Assembly (NCBI RefSeq): GCF_000026365.1
Contig: NC_012992.1
Span: 186,001 to 250,000 of the forward strand
Source: Zygosaccharomyces rouxii
Lineage: Eukaryota; Ascomycota; Saccharomycetes; Saccharomycetales; Saccharomycetaceae
DNA length: 64,000 nucleotides
Direction: 5' to 3'
Shown here: one piece after another, positions 47,120 through 55,830 of the stretch
How the letters are laid out: every line of letters starts with the position of its first letter
How positions within the stretch are numbered: the first letter of the stretch is position 1
Program-made: the position numbers and the translations under genes
The notes under the pieces: generated by a model
The model's input: only the letters and a program-made list of their open reading frames with translations
Told to the model about the DNA's origin: nothing
Database searches by the model: none

Positions 47120-47983
47120 TTATCCTTTATTAATCGCTTCCGTTAACAAATCTAATTTATGAAGCAATTTCTTCTGGAATTCTTCTTGAGATTTCTTGTA
47201 CTCTCTAAATTCCAAATAAATATTTTCCAAGATCCTGTTATCACTACTAGCATTACCACTAGGATTACTGATTGGTTCTCTTGGGGAAGTTATGGCTGGG
47301 TCGAAAAGTTTATCTAGTATCTCCATATTGCGATGGTGTAAATCATCAGAGTGACGCTGCGGTTGATGTTGACTTCTTTGTGGAGAGGCTGATGGAGCAG
47401 GTGGTGGTGGAGGAGGAGGAATCGGATCATGAGGTGAATTATCAAATAAGCTAGCATTTGCAGATGCAGATGCCGTAATTGATCGATGAGGACTAGATAC
47501 ATTATGAGGAAATCCAACTATTATGGAATCTAAGGGCGGTGGTTGAGAATTGTCACTACTATTCCCTGCATCATCTTGTACATTGGTACTAGGAAAATTT
47601 GGTTCTGTACTTATTTGTGGTTGCTGCTGCTGCTGCTGCTGCTGCTGTGGTTGCTGCTGTGGTTGCTGTTGTCGTACTTTTAGAGGTCTATCAGTATGTG
47701 TTCTCTTTCCAATTTGATCAGCTTCACTTACCAACCTCTCCAATCTTTTCATATCAGAAATTTTGATTTTAGTGGCATCGTATTCGTACAATTCCTTAAG
47801 CCTCTCAAATTTCTTCTTTAAAGTACGTGTCTGACGGTAGTGATTATCAGTTAATGCATTATATTCTTCTAAAACCTGTGACCAAGTCTGTAGTCTATAT
47901 GCATATGGTTTTAAATGAGGCTTGTATCGATCCATCAATTCTAACAACAGATCATCATCTTCGAAGGGAACTACCTCTGGCAT
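47120..47983 (-). CDS. DAL82: Dal82-like transcriptional activator of allophanate-inducible genes
   Basis: 287 aa from the ATG at 47983. An open frame extends to a TTG at 48088 but the ATG start gives an N-terminus (PFEDDDLLLELMDRYKPHLK) that aligns with S. cerevisiae Dal82. The N-terminal domain (about 10-95) has the DNA-binding region with WSQVLEEYN and TLKKKFERLKELY. A Gln-rich stretch and a Pro-rich stretch follow, then a C-terminal coiled coil (about 245-287). Dal82 binds the UIS-ALL element and with Dal81 mediates allophanate and urea induction of the allantoin pathway. Order EMW1-DAL82-ATP11 equals YNL313C-YNL315C. Confidence 0.88.
   Translation of the reverse strand: MPEVVPFEDDDLLLELMDRYKPHLKPYAYRLQTWSQVLEEYNALTDNHYRQTRTLKKKFERLKELYEYDATKIKISDMKRLERLVSEADQIGKRTHTDRPLKVRQQQPQQQPQQQQQQQQQPQISTEPNFPSTNVQDDAGNSSDNSQPPPLDSIIVGFPHNVSSPHRSITASASANASLFDNSPHDPIPPPPPPPAPSASPQRSQHQPQRHSDDLHHRNMEILDKLFDPAITSPREPISNPSGNASSDNRILENIYLEFREYKKSQEEFQKKLLHKLDLLTEAINKG
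47614..47672 (-). repeat. CAG/CAA repeats encoding glutamine runs in DAL82
   Basis: GCT/GTT triplets on the plus strand encode QQQPQQQPQQ followed by about nine Gln. The repeat is largely pure CAG in the sense strand over 47622-47646 and likely to vary in length. Confidence 0.85.
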
Positions 47984-48769
47984 AGGTACAAACTGATGAT
48001 GTTGTAGAATGAAGAAATCCCGACCCCAGACATATAGACTAAGAGATAAATTGAACTGAATTGAATTAGCTTGAATCAAATCTTTCAATGATTCTTTTAT
48101 TTAAACTCCACTCGAAAGAGATGAGATGAGCTCCATATTGATCAACACTGCGCATTTTTCACGCCATTTCTCGACGCAAATTCTGATATCAAAAAACGCA
48201 TTTTGCGTTGAAGGTGAAGAAGTGTCACAGTACTTGAAGTTGAAATAATAATGGTTGGAGTACTGTTTGACATTGGAAACAAGAATCATATAAGAATGAT
48301 GAGCGATCGTTAGAGTTTGCTTCAGTATTTCGATTCTCTATATTCTTATTTGCCTGGGTTATATTGTTGCCGATCTCATAATTAAGGGACGATTATGTTA
48401 ATGTTCAGCGATGTTTAAAATACGTAATCATGGCTTGATATGGATTACCAGCTGCCAACGCAGTATTCCAAATATATTTGCTGATCGTATCAGTACCCTT
48501 GTGCAAGGTATTCAGCTCTTGGAGCACTTAATCTTAACTAATACTTGACTGAAGTTTAAGCAAACACAATTCTTTAATGCAATAGGAACCTCATTTCGGA
48601 CCTAAAGAATTCAATTATGGTGGAGTTGGAATGATAGTCCCACCAAGATTCAGAGTAATTCCTAATCACTTTATAATTTATATCGGCTAATTCCATATCC
48701 ATTGCTTATTTCCCAAGTTACCCGAACAATGCCTCGAGCACTACATGTAAGAACTTCTCATAATACAAG
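47984..48769. promoter_or_regulatory. DAL82/ATP11 divergent region
   Basis: 786 bp. GATGAGATGAGCTC near 48119-48132 resembles PAC in reverse. AACGCA-TTT-TGCGTT at 48195-48209 is a short inverted repeat. On the ATP11 side an out-of-frame ATG at 48729 opens a uORF that overlaps the ATP11 start. No gene is supported. Confidence 0.35.
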
Positions 48770-49786
48770 ATGCAAGTTGATACTAAACTACTCACCTATA
48801 CCCAATCTATTGAGCCCTGTATGAGATACTTCCCCACAGTTGCTTCTCGAAGATTGAGTGGTCTGCTTTTCAGTGCTCCTAGAATTTTTCCAGCACGTAA
48901 TTTCGCCACTACTGTTCCATACCTTTATAAGGATTATTCTACAGGATCACCTGCTGAACGTTATAGCGGTAAATTATTTGAAAGAGCTAGACAAGAAGGG
49001 TTTGATTCTATCGAAGAGTTTTTAGAGAATAAGAAAGCCTCTATTGACGAGAAAAAGAAAGAACTGACCAGAATAGATCCTTTGAAGGAATTAGAGGAAT
49101 ACGAACAACGTATGATGATGTCTCAAAATAATGCAGGTTTAACTAAATCTAAGGGTCCTGTTAATGCAGCTGCAGAAAGAGTACCTTATAAGACATTAGA
49201 TTCATTTATTAAAGTGGATAAATTCAGTGAGTTATCGAAGCAGGAAGTCGAATTTCTATGGAGAGCTAAATGGATGGGTAAAGACGATTCGTTATGCGCA
49301 GTGGCACCAGCTGATGTGTTTGAGAAAATGACCAAGACAGCCAAAGAAAATCCAGTGTTTGTACTGCCTTTGCCTCGTGTTATGGAGGGTGAAACTAAGG
49401 ATGGCGAACCTAATGAAGGCAGCGAATTACACTATATTCAATGGCAATTTGTGGGTCCCAATACCACCCACTGTATGATTACGTCTTTGGCCGAGTACAA
49501 GTTGCATAAGGATTTCGCAAGACCTCATACTGTGGTACAATTCCATTCTGATCTCGCAAAGGATAAGGGTTTAGTGCTGATGAACGGACATGTTGAGAAG
49601 GACACTAACGTAACCCTACAAGATTCTCAGTTATTGTTATTAAATATTCAAAGATTTTACGGTGCAGTTAACGATCAAACTCCGATTGAACAACAGAGGT
49701 TGAGAATGTTAAAAGCTTTCACTAAGGGATCTCCAGATTTCAACATTGAATTATTGATCTCCTTGGCTCAAGCCATGGAAACTTGA
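48770..49786 (+). CDS. ATP11: Mitochondrial F1-ATPase assembly chaperone Atp11
   Basis: 338 aa from the first ATG, or 321 aa from Met18 (48821). The latter starts MRYFPTVASRRLSG, a better mitochondrial presequence than the upstream MQVDTK segment and closer to the S. cerevisiae length (318). The mature domain shows FIKVDKFSELSKQEVEFLWR and HTVVQFHSDLAKDKGLVLMNG, typical of ATP11 proteins. Atp11 holds the F1 beta subunit before assembly into ATP synthase in the matrix. Counterpart YNL315C, followed by PHA2 as in S. cerevisiae. Confidence 0.94.
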   Translation: MQVDTKLLTYTQSIEPCMRYFPTVASRRLSGLLFSAPRIFPARNFATTVPYLYKDYSTGSPAERYSGKLFERARQEGFDSIEEFLENKKASIDEKKKELTRIDPLKELEEYEQRMMMSQNNAGLTKSKGPVNAAAERVPYKTLDSFIKVDKFSELSKQEVEFLWRAKWMGKDDSLCAVAPADVFEKMTKTAKENPVFVLPLPRVMEGETKDGEPNEGSELHYIQWQFVGPNTTHCMITSLAEYKLHKDFARPHTVVQFHSDLAKDKGLVLMNGHVEKDTNVTLQDSQLLLLNIQRFYGAVNDQTPIEQQRLRMLKAFTKGSPDFNIELLISLAQAMET

Positions 49787-49886
49787 TTGATTCAAGAAAA
49801 TTATCTTGTCTATAGTCTTTTTTTTCCCTCATATATGATATGTTATATAGTGAAGCTAGTTTGATGAAAAATTACTACTCTACACG

Positions 49887-50870
49887 ATGAGCTTCCAGAG
49901 GTTAACAAGAGTATTCGGTTGGGGAAAAATGGTAAAGGCTCTGTATCTGGGACCACCAGGTACATATTCACACCAGGCTGCATTACAACAGTTTGATTAC
50001 AGTAACGAAGTGGAATACATCCCCACGAGTTCAATTCCAGAATGTATACAGAAGTTAGAAACTGATAAATCCATTGACTATTCAGTCATACCCTTGGAAA
50101 ATTCAACCAATGGTCAAGTGGTCTTCTCCTATGACTTACTACGAGATCGTATGGTACATGAAGAAGGGCTCAATCGACAAGGAAACCGAGTGATACCTAC
50201 GTTAGAAGTCGTTGGTGAACAGTATGTTTCCATCGCACACTGTCTAATTGCTACCGAACCTAAACCAGCTTTGGGAGATTTCTCTAGGGTCCAAATATAT
50301 TCACATCCACAAGTATGGGGTCAAGTAAGCAGTTATCTGCAGCAACTTCAATCAAAGTTCCCAAATACAACATTTGAAAAGATCGATAGTAGTTCTACGT
50401 CTGAAGCGGTTAGACGTATATTGAATTGTGAATCCAAACGTGGTATAATTGATGTTGCCATTGCTGGTGAAGTGGCAGCTAAATTGAATAAATGTTCCGT
50501 GGTAGATACAGGTATTAACGATGTAAAGGGAAATACAACTAGATTTCTCATTCTACAGAGAAGAAACCATCGTCAAATCGTATCCCAATCTCCAAAAGTT
50601 TCATTGATGACCTTTACGACAAAGCAAGATGATCCCGGTAGTCTTGTAGATGTCCTAACGATTCTAAAGACCCACGGCGTTAACATGTGTTCCATTAATT
50701 CGAGGCCCTACAACAGGGGTAAGCAAAAATGGCAATATGTGTTCTTTATAGAATATTACTACCAAAACGAAGGTCATGATTGGGACGTCTTTTACCAAGA
50801 GTTAGAGAATCTCTGTTCAGAATGGTGTCTATGGGGGATTTTCCCACGTAATGCAAACTATTACGCCTAG
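49887..50870 (+). CDS. PHA2: Prephenate dehydratase
   Basis: 327 aa (S. cerevisiae 334). The catalytic domain starts LYLGPPGTYSHQAALQQF and contains PLENSTNGQV and the TRF active-site motif in GNTTRFLIL. An ACT domain follows (about 240-320) with the phenylalanine-binding motif read as NSRP (ESRP in bacteria). The enzyme turns prephenate into phenylpyruvate, the committed step to phenylalanine. The ATG at 49887 adds a short basic leader before a second in-frame ATG at 49929; both have A at -3. Counterpart YNL316C. Confidence 0.95.
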   Translation: MSFQRLTRVFGWGKMVKALYLGPPGTYSHQAALQQFDYSNEVEYIPTSSIPECIQKLETDKSIDYSVIPLENSTNGQVVFSYDLLRDRMVHEEGLNRQGNRVIPTLEVVGEQYVSIAHCLIATEPKPALGDFSRVQIYSHPQVWGQVSSYLQQLQSKFPNTTFEKIDSSSTSEAVRRILNCESKRGIIDVAIAGEVAAKLNKCSVVDTGINDVKGNTTRFLILQRRNHRQIVSQSPKVSLMTFTTKQDDPGSLVDVLTILKTHGVNMCSINSRPYNRGKQKWQYVFFIEYYYQNEGHDWDVFYQELENLCSEWCLWGIFPRNANYYA

Positions 50871-50924
50871 GTAACGATTCATTATACTACTGTACATACA
50901 AAACTTATAAAAACCATTTAGTAT

Positions 50925-51275
50925 TCACCTACCACAACGTGCTAGCTGCCATGGTTGATTATCTAGTGGACATGCATCTCTTGTCTTGATCCATTTATTG
51001 ATACAGTGTAGATGGAATGCATGGTTACAAACCCCCCATGCGGCAACACATTCGTTATCGGTATCGGTCATGGCCATAGGTTGACACTCAATACATGGTT
51101 CCATAATGTGATTCCTACAAATGGCACAGTTATCCACTGCAATATCCCAGGACCAAAATGCAACGGCTGTCCATTTTTTGATTTCAAACTTCTTGTGCTT
51201 TGGTTTTTGTGTGTTTTCAACAGCAGTAGGTTCTGAACCTTCAGGTGTTACATCCATATTCTCCACGTCACTCAT
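50925..51275 (-). CDS. HRT1: Cullin-RING ligase RING subunit Hrt1/Rbx1
   Basis: 116 aa from the ATG at 51275 (S. cerevisiae 121); the frame is open further to a GTG, which is not used. The RING-H2 domain is intact: [43 protein letters not shown] and CPLDNQPW provide the zinc ligands. The segment [20 protein letters not shown] forms the strand that inserts into the cullin. Hrt1 is the E2-binding subunit of SCF and other cullin ligases. Counterpart YOL133W, beside MED7 (YOL135C). The protein beyond the first 35 residues is nearly identical to that of S. cerevisiae. Confidence 0.97.
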   Translation of the reverse strand: MSDVENMDVTPEGSEPTAVENTQKPKHKKFEIKKWTAVAFWSWDIAVDNCAICRNHIMEPCIECQPMAMTDTDNECVAAWGVCNHAFHLHCINKWIKTRDACPLDNQPWQLARCGR

Positions 51276-51456
51276 ATTCGACTCAAAAACCGGTTCCCTC
51301 GTCACTTTTATCTTTGTATTCCTATTCCTTGTTATAGAGATTTCTTTATGAATTTTCAACACTTGAGAGCGAACTTTATAAACTCATCTTAAGGAACTTG
51401 AACAGTATCAAGCAAGAAAAGTACAACTGCACTTCTCCAATTGAGCTGGAAAAACC

Positions 51457-52164
51457 ATGTCGAGCGAAACCAACGATATCAGTTTCCTATACCCACCTCC
51501 ACCACCTTATATCAAGTTCTTTACCAAAGAAAATCTTGATAAATTGCCCGAATACAAGGAGCAAAAACACACTGACGCCAATGCTGACGCTGAAGTTGAT
51601 CAGAATGGTGAGGAGAAGATCGAATCACCAATGGATTTCTTGGTACCACCACCAATGCCAAAAGACCAGTATCGAGCCTTTGGTAGTATCTGGCAGGTGA
51701 AAGATCGTTTACCTGACCTAGAGGCATCAGGACTAACTCAGTTGTACAAGAAACCTGATGAGAACAACGATGCTAGTACCGATTACCAGTACAAAATTCA
51801 AGAACTACGTCGTCTGCTCAAATCTCTCCTGCTAAACTTTTTGGAACTAGTGGGCGTACTAAGCATTAACCCAGAACTGTTCCCCAACAAAGTCGATCAC
51901 ATCAGAATAATCCTGGTCAATATACATCATCTACTCAACGAATACAGACCCCATCAATCAAGAGAATCGCTTATCATGCTCTTAGAAGAACAACTGGAGT
52001 ACAAGAAACGTGAAATACAGCATATCGAACAGGTGTGTCAAAACGTAAGAGAAAAACTAGGCCGAATTCAAGAGGGTGGTGATGGTGAGCCCGCTGGTGG
52101 AGTAGATGTGAATCCTGTTGGTGACGAGACTGCTCATACGGATATTAATACTAATGCGAATTGA
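51457..52164 (+). CDS. MED7: Mediator middle-module subunit Med7
   Basis: 235 aa (S. cerevisiae 222). The N-terminal proline-rich motif FLYPPPPPYIKFFT (about 11-24) and MDFLVPPPMPKDQYRAFGSI (about 52-71) are hallmarks of Med7. A long helical region (about 110-215) follows, including LLLNFLELVGVLSINPELF and the coiled coil that pairs with Med21. Med7 is a scaffold of the Mediator middle module in RNA polymerase II transcription. The C-terminal 20 residues are acidic, Gly/Asn-rich and not conserved. Counterpart YOL135C. Confidence 0.95.
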   Translation: MSSETNDISFLYPPPPPYIKFFTKENLDKLPEYKEQKHTDANADAEVDQNGEEKIESPMDFLVPPPMPKDQYRAFGSIWQVKDRLPDLEASGLTQLYKKPDENNDASTDYQYKIQELRRLLKSLLLNFLELVGVLSINPELFPNKVDHIRIILVNIHHLLNEYRPHQSRESLIMLLEEQLEYKKREIQHIEQVCQNVREKLGRIQEGGDGEPAGGVDVNPVGDETAHTDINTNAN

Positions 52165-52969
52165 GCATCGGTTGCGAGATTTCATCTTGGCACACGGTCC
52201 ATAAAGGTGTCGGATCTTTAGGCTAAAACGTCCGATTCGGCGTGATGGATTAACAAACCCCAATCACGAAATGGAAGGTCGATAGGATCATTAACCCACA
52301 CTAAAAAAAATCGGAAAGCGATTTAGAAACTACGATTTAGGAGAAACTATCGTTAAACTAAAAGGAGAAATTCAATATCCTACCCACATGCATTACTCAT
52401 TCACTAAAAACAATCCTCGTCCCACAGAATATCTCGTTAATACGTAACCTCCACCCTCGTGAATCAGACGACCCAGAGAATTTTTTAATAATGACTTGCT
52501 GCTACGATTGGAATAATATAACGCGATGTTGATAAAACTCTTCTTACGGTAAAATGTATTCAAGAGGCTCCGGTGGTAATCACCGTTTTGTTTTTCTTTA
52601 CGGAAATTTCACTCTTCGAGGATTTACCGATCTTGTAAAAAATTGCATCATACGGTTGTGAAAAGAAAGAAAATGGTGGTGGTGGTCGTGAAAAGAATGA
52701 ATATCGGTATGGATGGATGTAATTTACAACGTCACGTAGTTCTAATCGATGAGTAAGTGGAGATTTACCGAGTGGATTAACGGTTTTACGAATTCTTTTT
52801 TTTTCTGTCAATTTTTAATAATATAAATTAAAGAGGATTAAGAAAGAGAGAAACCCAGTTATAAGAAAAAATCAGATAAGAGAACTTTTTTTTTTAAGGA
52901 GTGGTACGAGGTCTTTCGTTAATGTAATATAATTTTTCTCCATTGTTTTTTCCTTTGTTTTTTTGTTCT
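52165..52969. promoter_or_regulatory. MED7 3' flank and PFK27 upstream region
   Basis: 805 bp. It includes an unexplained open frame on the minus strand (52560-52811, separate entry). Homopolymer T and A runs lie at 52797-52804 and 52887-52896. The part 52812-52969 would be the core PFK27 promoter and leader. Confidence 0.35.
52560..52811 (-). other. Unexplained 83-codon open frame without an ATG
   Basis: The frame has protein-like codon use and composition (basic, with a PYRYSFFSRPPPPFSFF segment) and no stop for 83 codons. It starts at TTG, contains no Met codon, and has a TAA two codons upstream. A CAG acceptor-like triplet lies near the start (about 52805-52807), but no TACTAAC is visible upstream. 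S. cerevisiae has no gene between MED7 and PFK27 in either track. It may be a gene remnant, a second exon of an unrecognised gene, or chance. Confidence 0.25.
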
Positions 52970-54160
52970 ATGGGGACTTCGAGCTTTGTATCATCGACGG
53001 CAAAGAGAATGGAATCTACTTCGACCTCTGCAAGTTCTTTGTTCTCTCTAGACAAATCTACGCGCTCTGCGTTATTCCAAGGTAAGTCACACTACTACTA
53101 TGAGAATGGTGAAATTGATGAAGATGAAGTGGGAGATTATTTATCGAATTCACTTTTACAAGGAATGGATGAATTACAGCGAACGTCATCCTCATCCTCA
53201 TCACAATCAGCACTGACGTTCGAATGTAGATCGAGGCGTCAGAAGAAACCCAAATATGTTTTTGTTTTAGTGGGACTGCCTGCGGTTGGGAAATCATCTA
53301 CATCGTCGCATTTGATAGAATATTTATCGAGGCAACCATCCACTAAAGATTTAAGGTGTGAAGTTTACAACGCTGGTAAAGTAAGAAGGTCCATGAGTTT
53401 CCAGAATTTAGGACTTTTATCAATGAGATTGGCAAATGATTCAAGCGAAGATTTGTTTAATCCAAAGAATCACGATAAAAAGGAGTTGTATGCCAGGATA
53501 ACGTTAGAGAAATTGTTAAAGGATTTGGATTCTGATGAATGTGATGTGGCCATTTTTGATGCCACGAATTCACGTGTTAATCGCCGCAGGTTTGTGTTTG
53601 AAGAGATTTGCTCGTACAATCAAATGCGTAATAAAAAAATTTGCATAACACCAATCGTATTACAAATTTCTTGTAATGACCATGATTTTTTCAAGTTCAA
53701 TGTTCATAACAAGGCGTTCAATGCGGATTATTACGACAAACCATATGAATATGCGGTACGGGATTTCGCTAAACGGTTAAAAAATTACCACTTACAATTT
53801 ACACCTTTCACTAGACGTGAATTCGGTCAGTTGTCTTCATTAGTACAAAGGCGAGGCTTGGATCACGGTGTGTTTTGCTTCAATATTGTTAACGCTGGTA
53901 CGGTTCCCACAAGAGATGACAATTTTGGTGTCTTACCAGTGCAAAAGGAACAGGTTCAAACCGTGATTAATTTGGTAGCACAATTTGTGGAGCATTATAC
54001 CAAATTATTTGGACACTCTTATGTTGATTCGGTTAATGATTTTTTCAAAAATGAGGCAAAGGATGGTTCCAAGTACCTGTCCGCTTTAAATTCAGTGATA
54101 AATAATGAGTTCTTGGAAGAGTTGCAGGGCAGCTTAGAATCCAACGTGGAGGGTAATTAA
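52970..54160 (+). CDS. PFK27: 6-phosphofructo-2-kinase Pfk27
   Basis: 396 aa from the ATG at 52970 (S. cerevisiae 397); the upstream TTG extension is ignored. The kinase P-loop is VGLPAVGKSS at about 98-107 and the Walker-B-like FDATNSRVNRRR near 205-216. The sequence ends soon after the kinase fold, so the bisphosphatase half of bifunctional enzymes is essentially missing, as in S. cerevisiae Pfk27. The enzyme makes fructose-2,6-bisphosphate, an activator of glycolysis and inhibitor of gluconeogenesis. A Ser-rich N-terminus offers phosphorylation sites. Counterpart YOL136W. Confidence 0.93.
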   Translation: MGTSSFVSSTAKRMESTSTSASSLFSLDKSTRSALFQGKSHYYYENGEIDEDEVGDYLSNSLLQGMDELQRTSSSSSSQSALTFECRSRRQKKPKYVFVLVGLPAVGKSSTSSHLIEYLSRQPSTKDLRCEVYNAGKVRRSMSFQNLGLLSMRLANDSSEDLFNPKNHDKKELYARITLEKLLKDLDSDECDVAIFDATNSRVNRRRFVFEEICSYNQMRNKKICITPIVLQISCNDHDFFKFNVHNKAFNADYYDKPYEYAVRDFAKRLKNYHLQFTPFTRREFGQLSSLVQRRGLDHGVFCFNIVNAGTVPTRDDNFGVLPVQKEQVQTVINLVAQFVEHYTKLFGHSYVDSVNDFFKNEAKDGSKYLSALNSVINNEFLEELQGSLESNVEGN

Positions 54161-54320
54161 CGAGTTACGATTGGGATAAGTGACGACAAACGGCAATAAA
54201 AAATAAAAAGAAGTTTAATGAATGTTTGTGTTTCTTCGAATATGTTAGTATTACTACTACTATTGTTATGTAATTGTGTATAGTTGTTATAAATGGGTTA
54301 TAGATTTTCATTTTCGTTTA

Positions 54321-55658
54321 TCATATACTTAGACCTGGTAAACTAGATACTTTTGATGACGAATCGACTCCAGGTAAACCTCCATTGCTTGCTGTAGTTG
54401 GTGTTAACCCATCTGTAGTGTTTGTTGGCGGTGCAGCTCCATATTCACTTTTCTCTCTAACAGCATTGATACCGTTATTGATCCCGAAGAACCATGCATT
54501 GACCTTTTTATTATTATATGTGGGATCATCAAATGCATTTGGATCATAAGGCCTTGCTCTGGTCCAAAATCTAATGGTTCTATCCTTTGATGCACTGGCT
54601 AGAATGTGGCCCACCGGATTGTAAGAAAGCGAAGTAATGCATTTGTCATGAGCATAGGGAATCGTATGTGTGGGCCCCTCCGTGTCTTGTAGAATATCGA
54701 AATTCTTTAATGATCCATCATAACATGCCACAGTAAACATGGTTTCATTAATTGGATGCCATAACAACGTCATATAATCAACTTCATCTCTAGTGACCAT
54801 CAATTCCTTCATGCTTTGTCTAAGATCGAATACTCTACACGACTTATCCTTCGAAATGGCAGCCATGAGATTCCCCTGTGTGGGTTGGAATTTTGTTTTT
54901 AATACAGTATGTTTGAATTTTAACAATGTGGATACACATTGACCTGAACGTGGATCCCATAATTTGACTAAATTGTCCTTTGATGCAGATGCTATTAAAC
55001 CCATTTGTGGATGCCAATCACAACTCTTAACATCCCAGTGGTGTCCTGATAAAACTCTTTCTTGTTGACCATTACTAAAATTCCAGATCTTTAGGATGTT
55101 ATCATCTGAACAGGTGACAAATTTAGAATCGTTGTGACTAAATGCGATATCTCTTATGCATTCTGTATGAGCTCTATCTAATTCTTTAACCATATTGAAA
55201 TTTGGTTGCCATATTTTTATAGTACCATCAGTATCACCACTAATCATCCAATCACCGGCACGAGAATATTCCATTGTAGTAACTGCAGTATCATGAGCTT
55301 GCATAATACTTTCGAAATTAAATGACGATCCATTCCAAAGTGAAAATTCTCCGCTATATGTACCAACAACTAGTCTTCTACCTTCAGGTGTCCATTTGAT
55401 GGCAGGTATGATATGTTTAACTTTATTTGAGCTTAAGTGGGTGAATTTATTTGGCATATTTACCACACGATTCCTTGATTTGTAGACGCATGGTGGTAAT
55501 ACATCTGTAGTAAAGGTGCTTTCTGGTTCCACTGTCGGTATAGGCAATCCATGTCTTTTGTAATAGTACAATCTTTCAAAAGGTGAACTTATGTCAACGG
55601 TACGTCTTTGAGCCAAATTACGTCTTTGAGACGCATCTATAGCAGCAGCATCATCCAT
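54321..55658 (-). CDS. PFS2: Cleavage and polyadenylation factor WD-repeat subunit Pfs2
   Basis: 445 aa (S. cerevisiae 465). Seven WD40 repeats fill about 85-390, with clear WD ends such as TIKIW, ILKIW, LVKLW, and TIRFW. The N-terminal RRTVDISSPFERLYYYKRHG segment is typical of the WDR33/Pfs2 family. Pfs2 scaffolds CPF and helps place the poly(A) signal for pre-mRNA 3' end processing, acting with HRP1, also in this window. Counterpart YNL317W, tail-to-tail with PFK27. Confidence 0.95.
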   Translation of the reverse strand: MDDAAAIDASQRRNLAQRRTVDISSPFERLYYYKRHGLPIPTVEPESTFTTDVLPPCVYKSRNRVVNMPNKFTHLSSNKVKHIIPAIKWTPEGRRLVVGTYSGEFSLWNGSSFNFESIMQAHDTAVTTMEYSRAGDWMISGDTDGTIKIWQPNFNMVKELDRAHTECIRDIAFSHNDSKFVTCSDDNILKIWNFSNGQQERVLSGHHWDVKSCDWHPQMGLIASASKDNLVKLWDPRSGQCVSTLLKFKHTVLKTKFQPTQGNLMAAISKDKSCRVFDLRQSMKELMVTRDEVDYMTLLWHPINETMFTVACYDGSLKNFDILQDTEGPTHTIPYAHDKCITSLSYNPVGHILASASKDRTIRFWTRARPYDPNAFDDPTYNNKKVNAWFFGINNGINAVREKSEYGAAPPTNTTDGLTPTTASNGGLPGVDSSSKVSSLPGLSI

Positions 55659-55830
55659 AATACGTTTACTAGGTGTTCTTGTAGAGTATTCTTTTCAAGT
55701 GTATACCTTTCAACTAGATTTACACATATTAAGCTCTTTGATATTAGAAGATGATGCTCACGTGAGCCAAAGCATCACAGTTTATAAGGATATGGATACT
55801 ATAAATCATAAATAAGGATGTTGATTCACC

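Noticed and set aside
48195..48209. AACGCA-TTT-TGCGTT inverted repeat upstream of DAL82
   Set aside because: Short arms and no factor known to me; kept only as a note in the intergenic entry.
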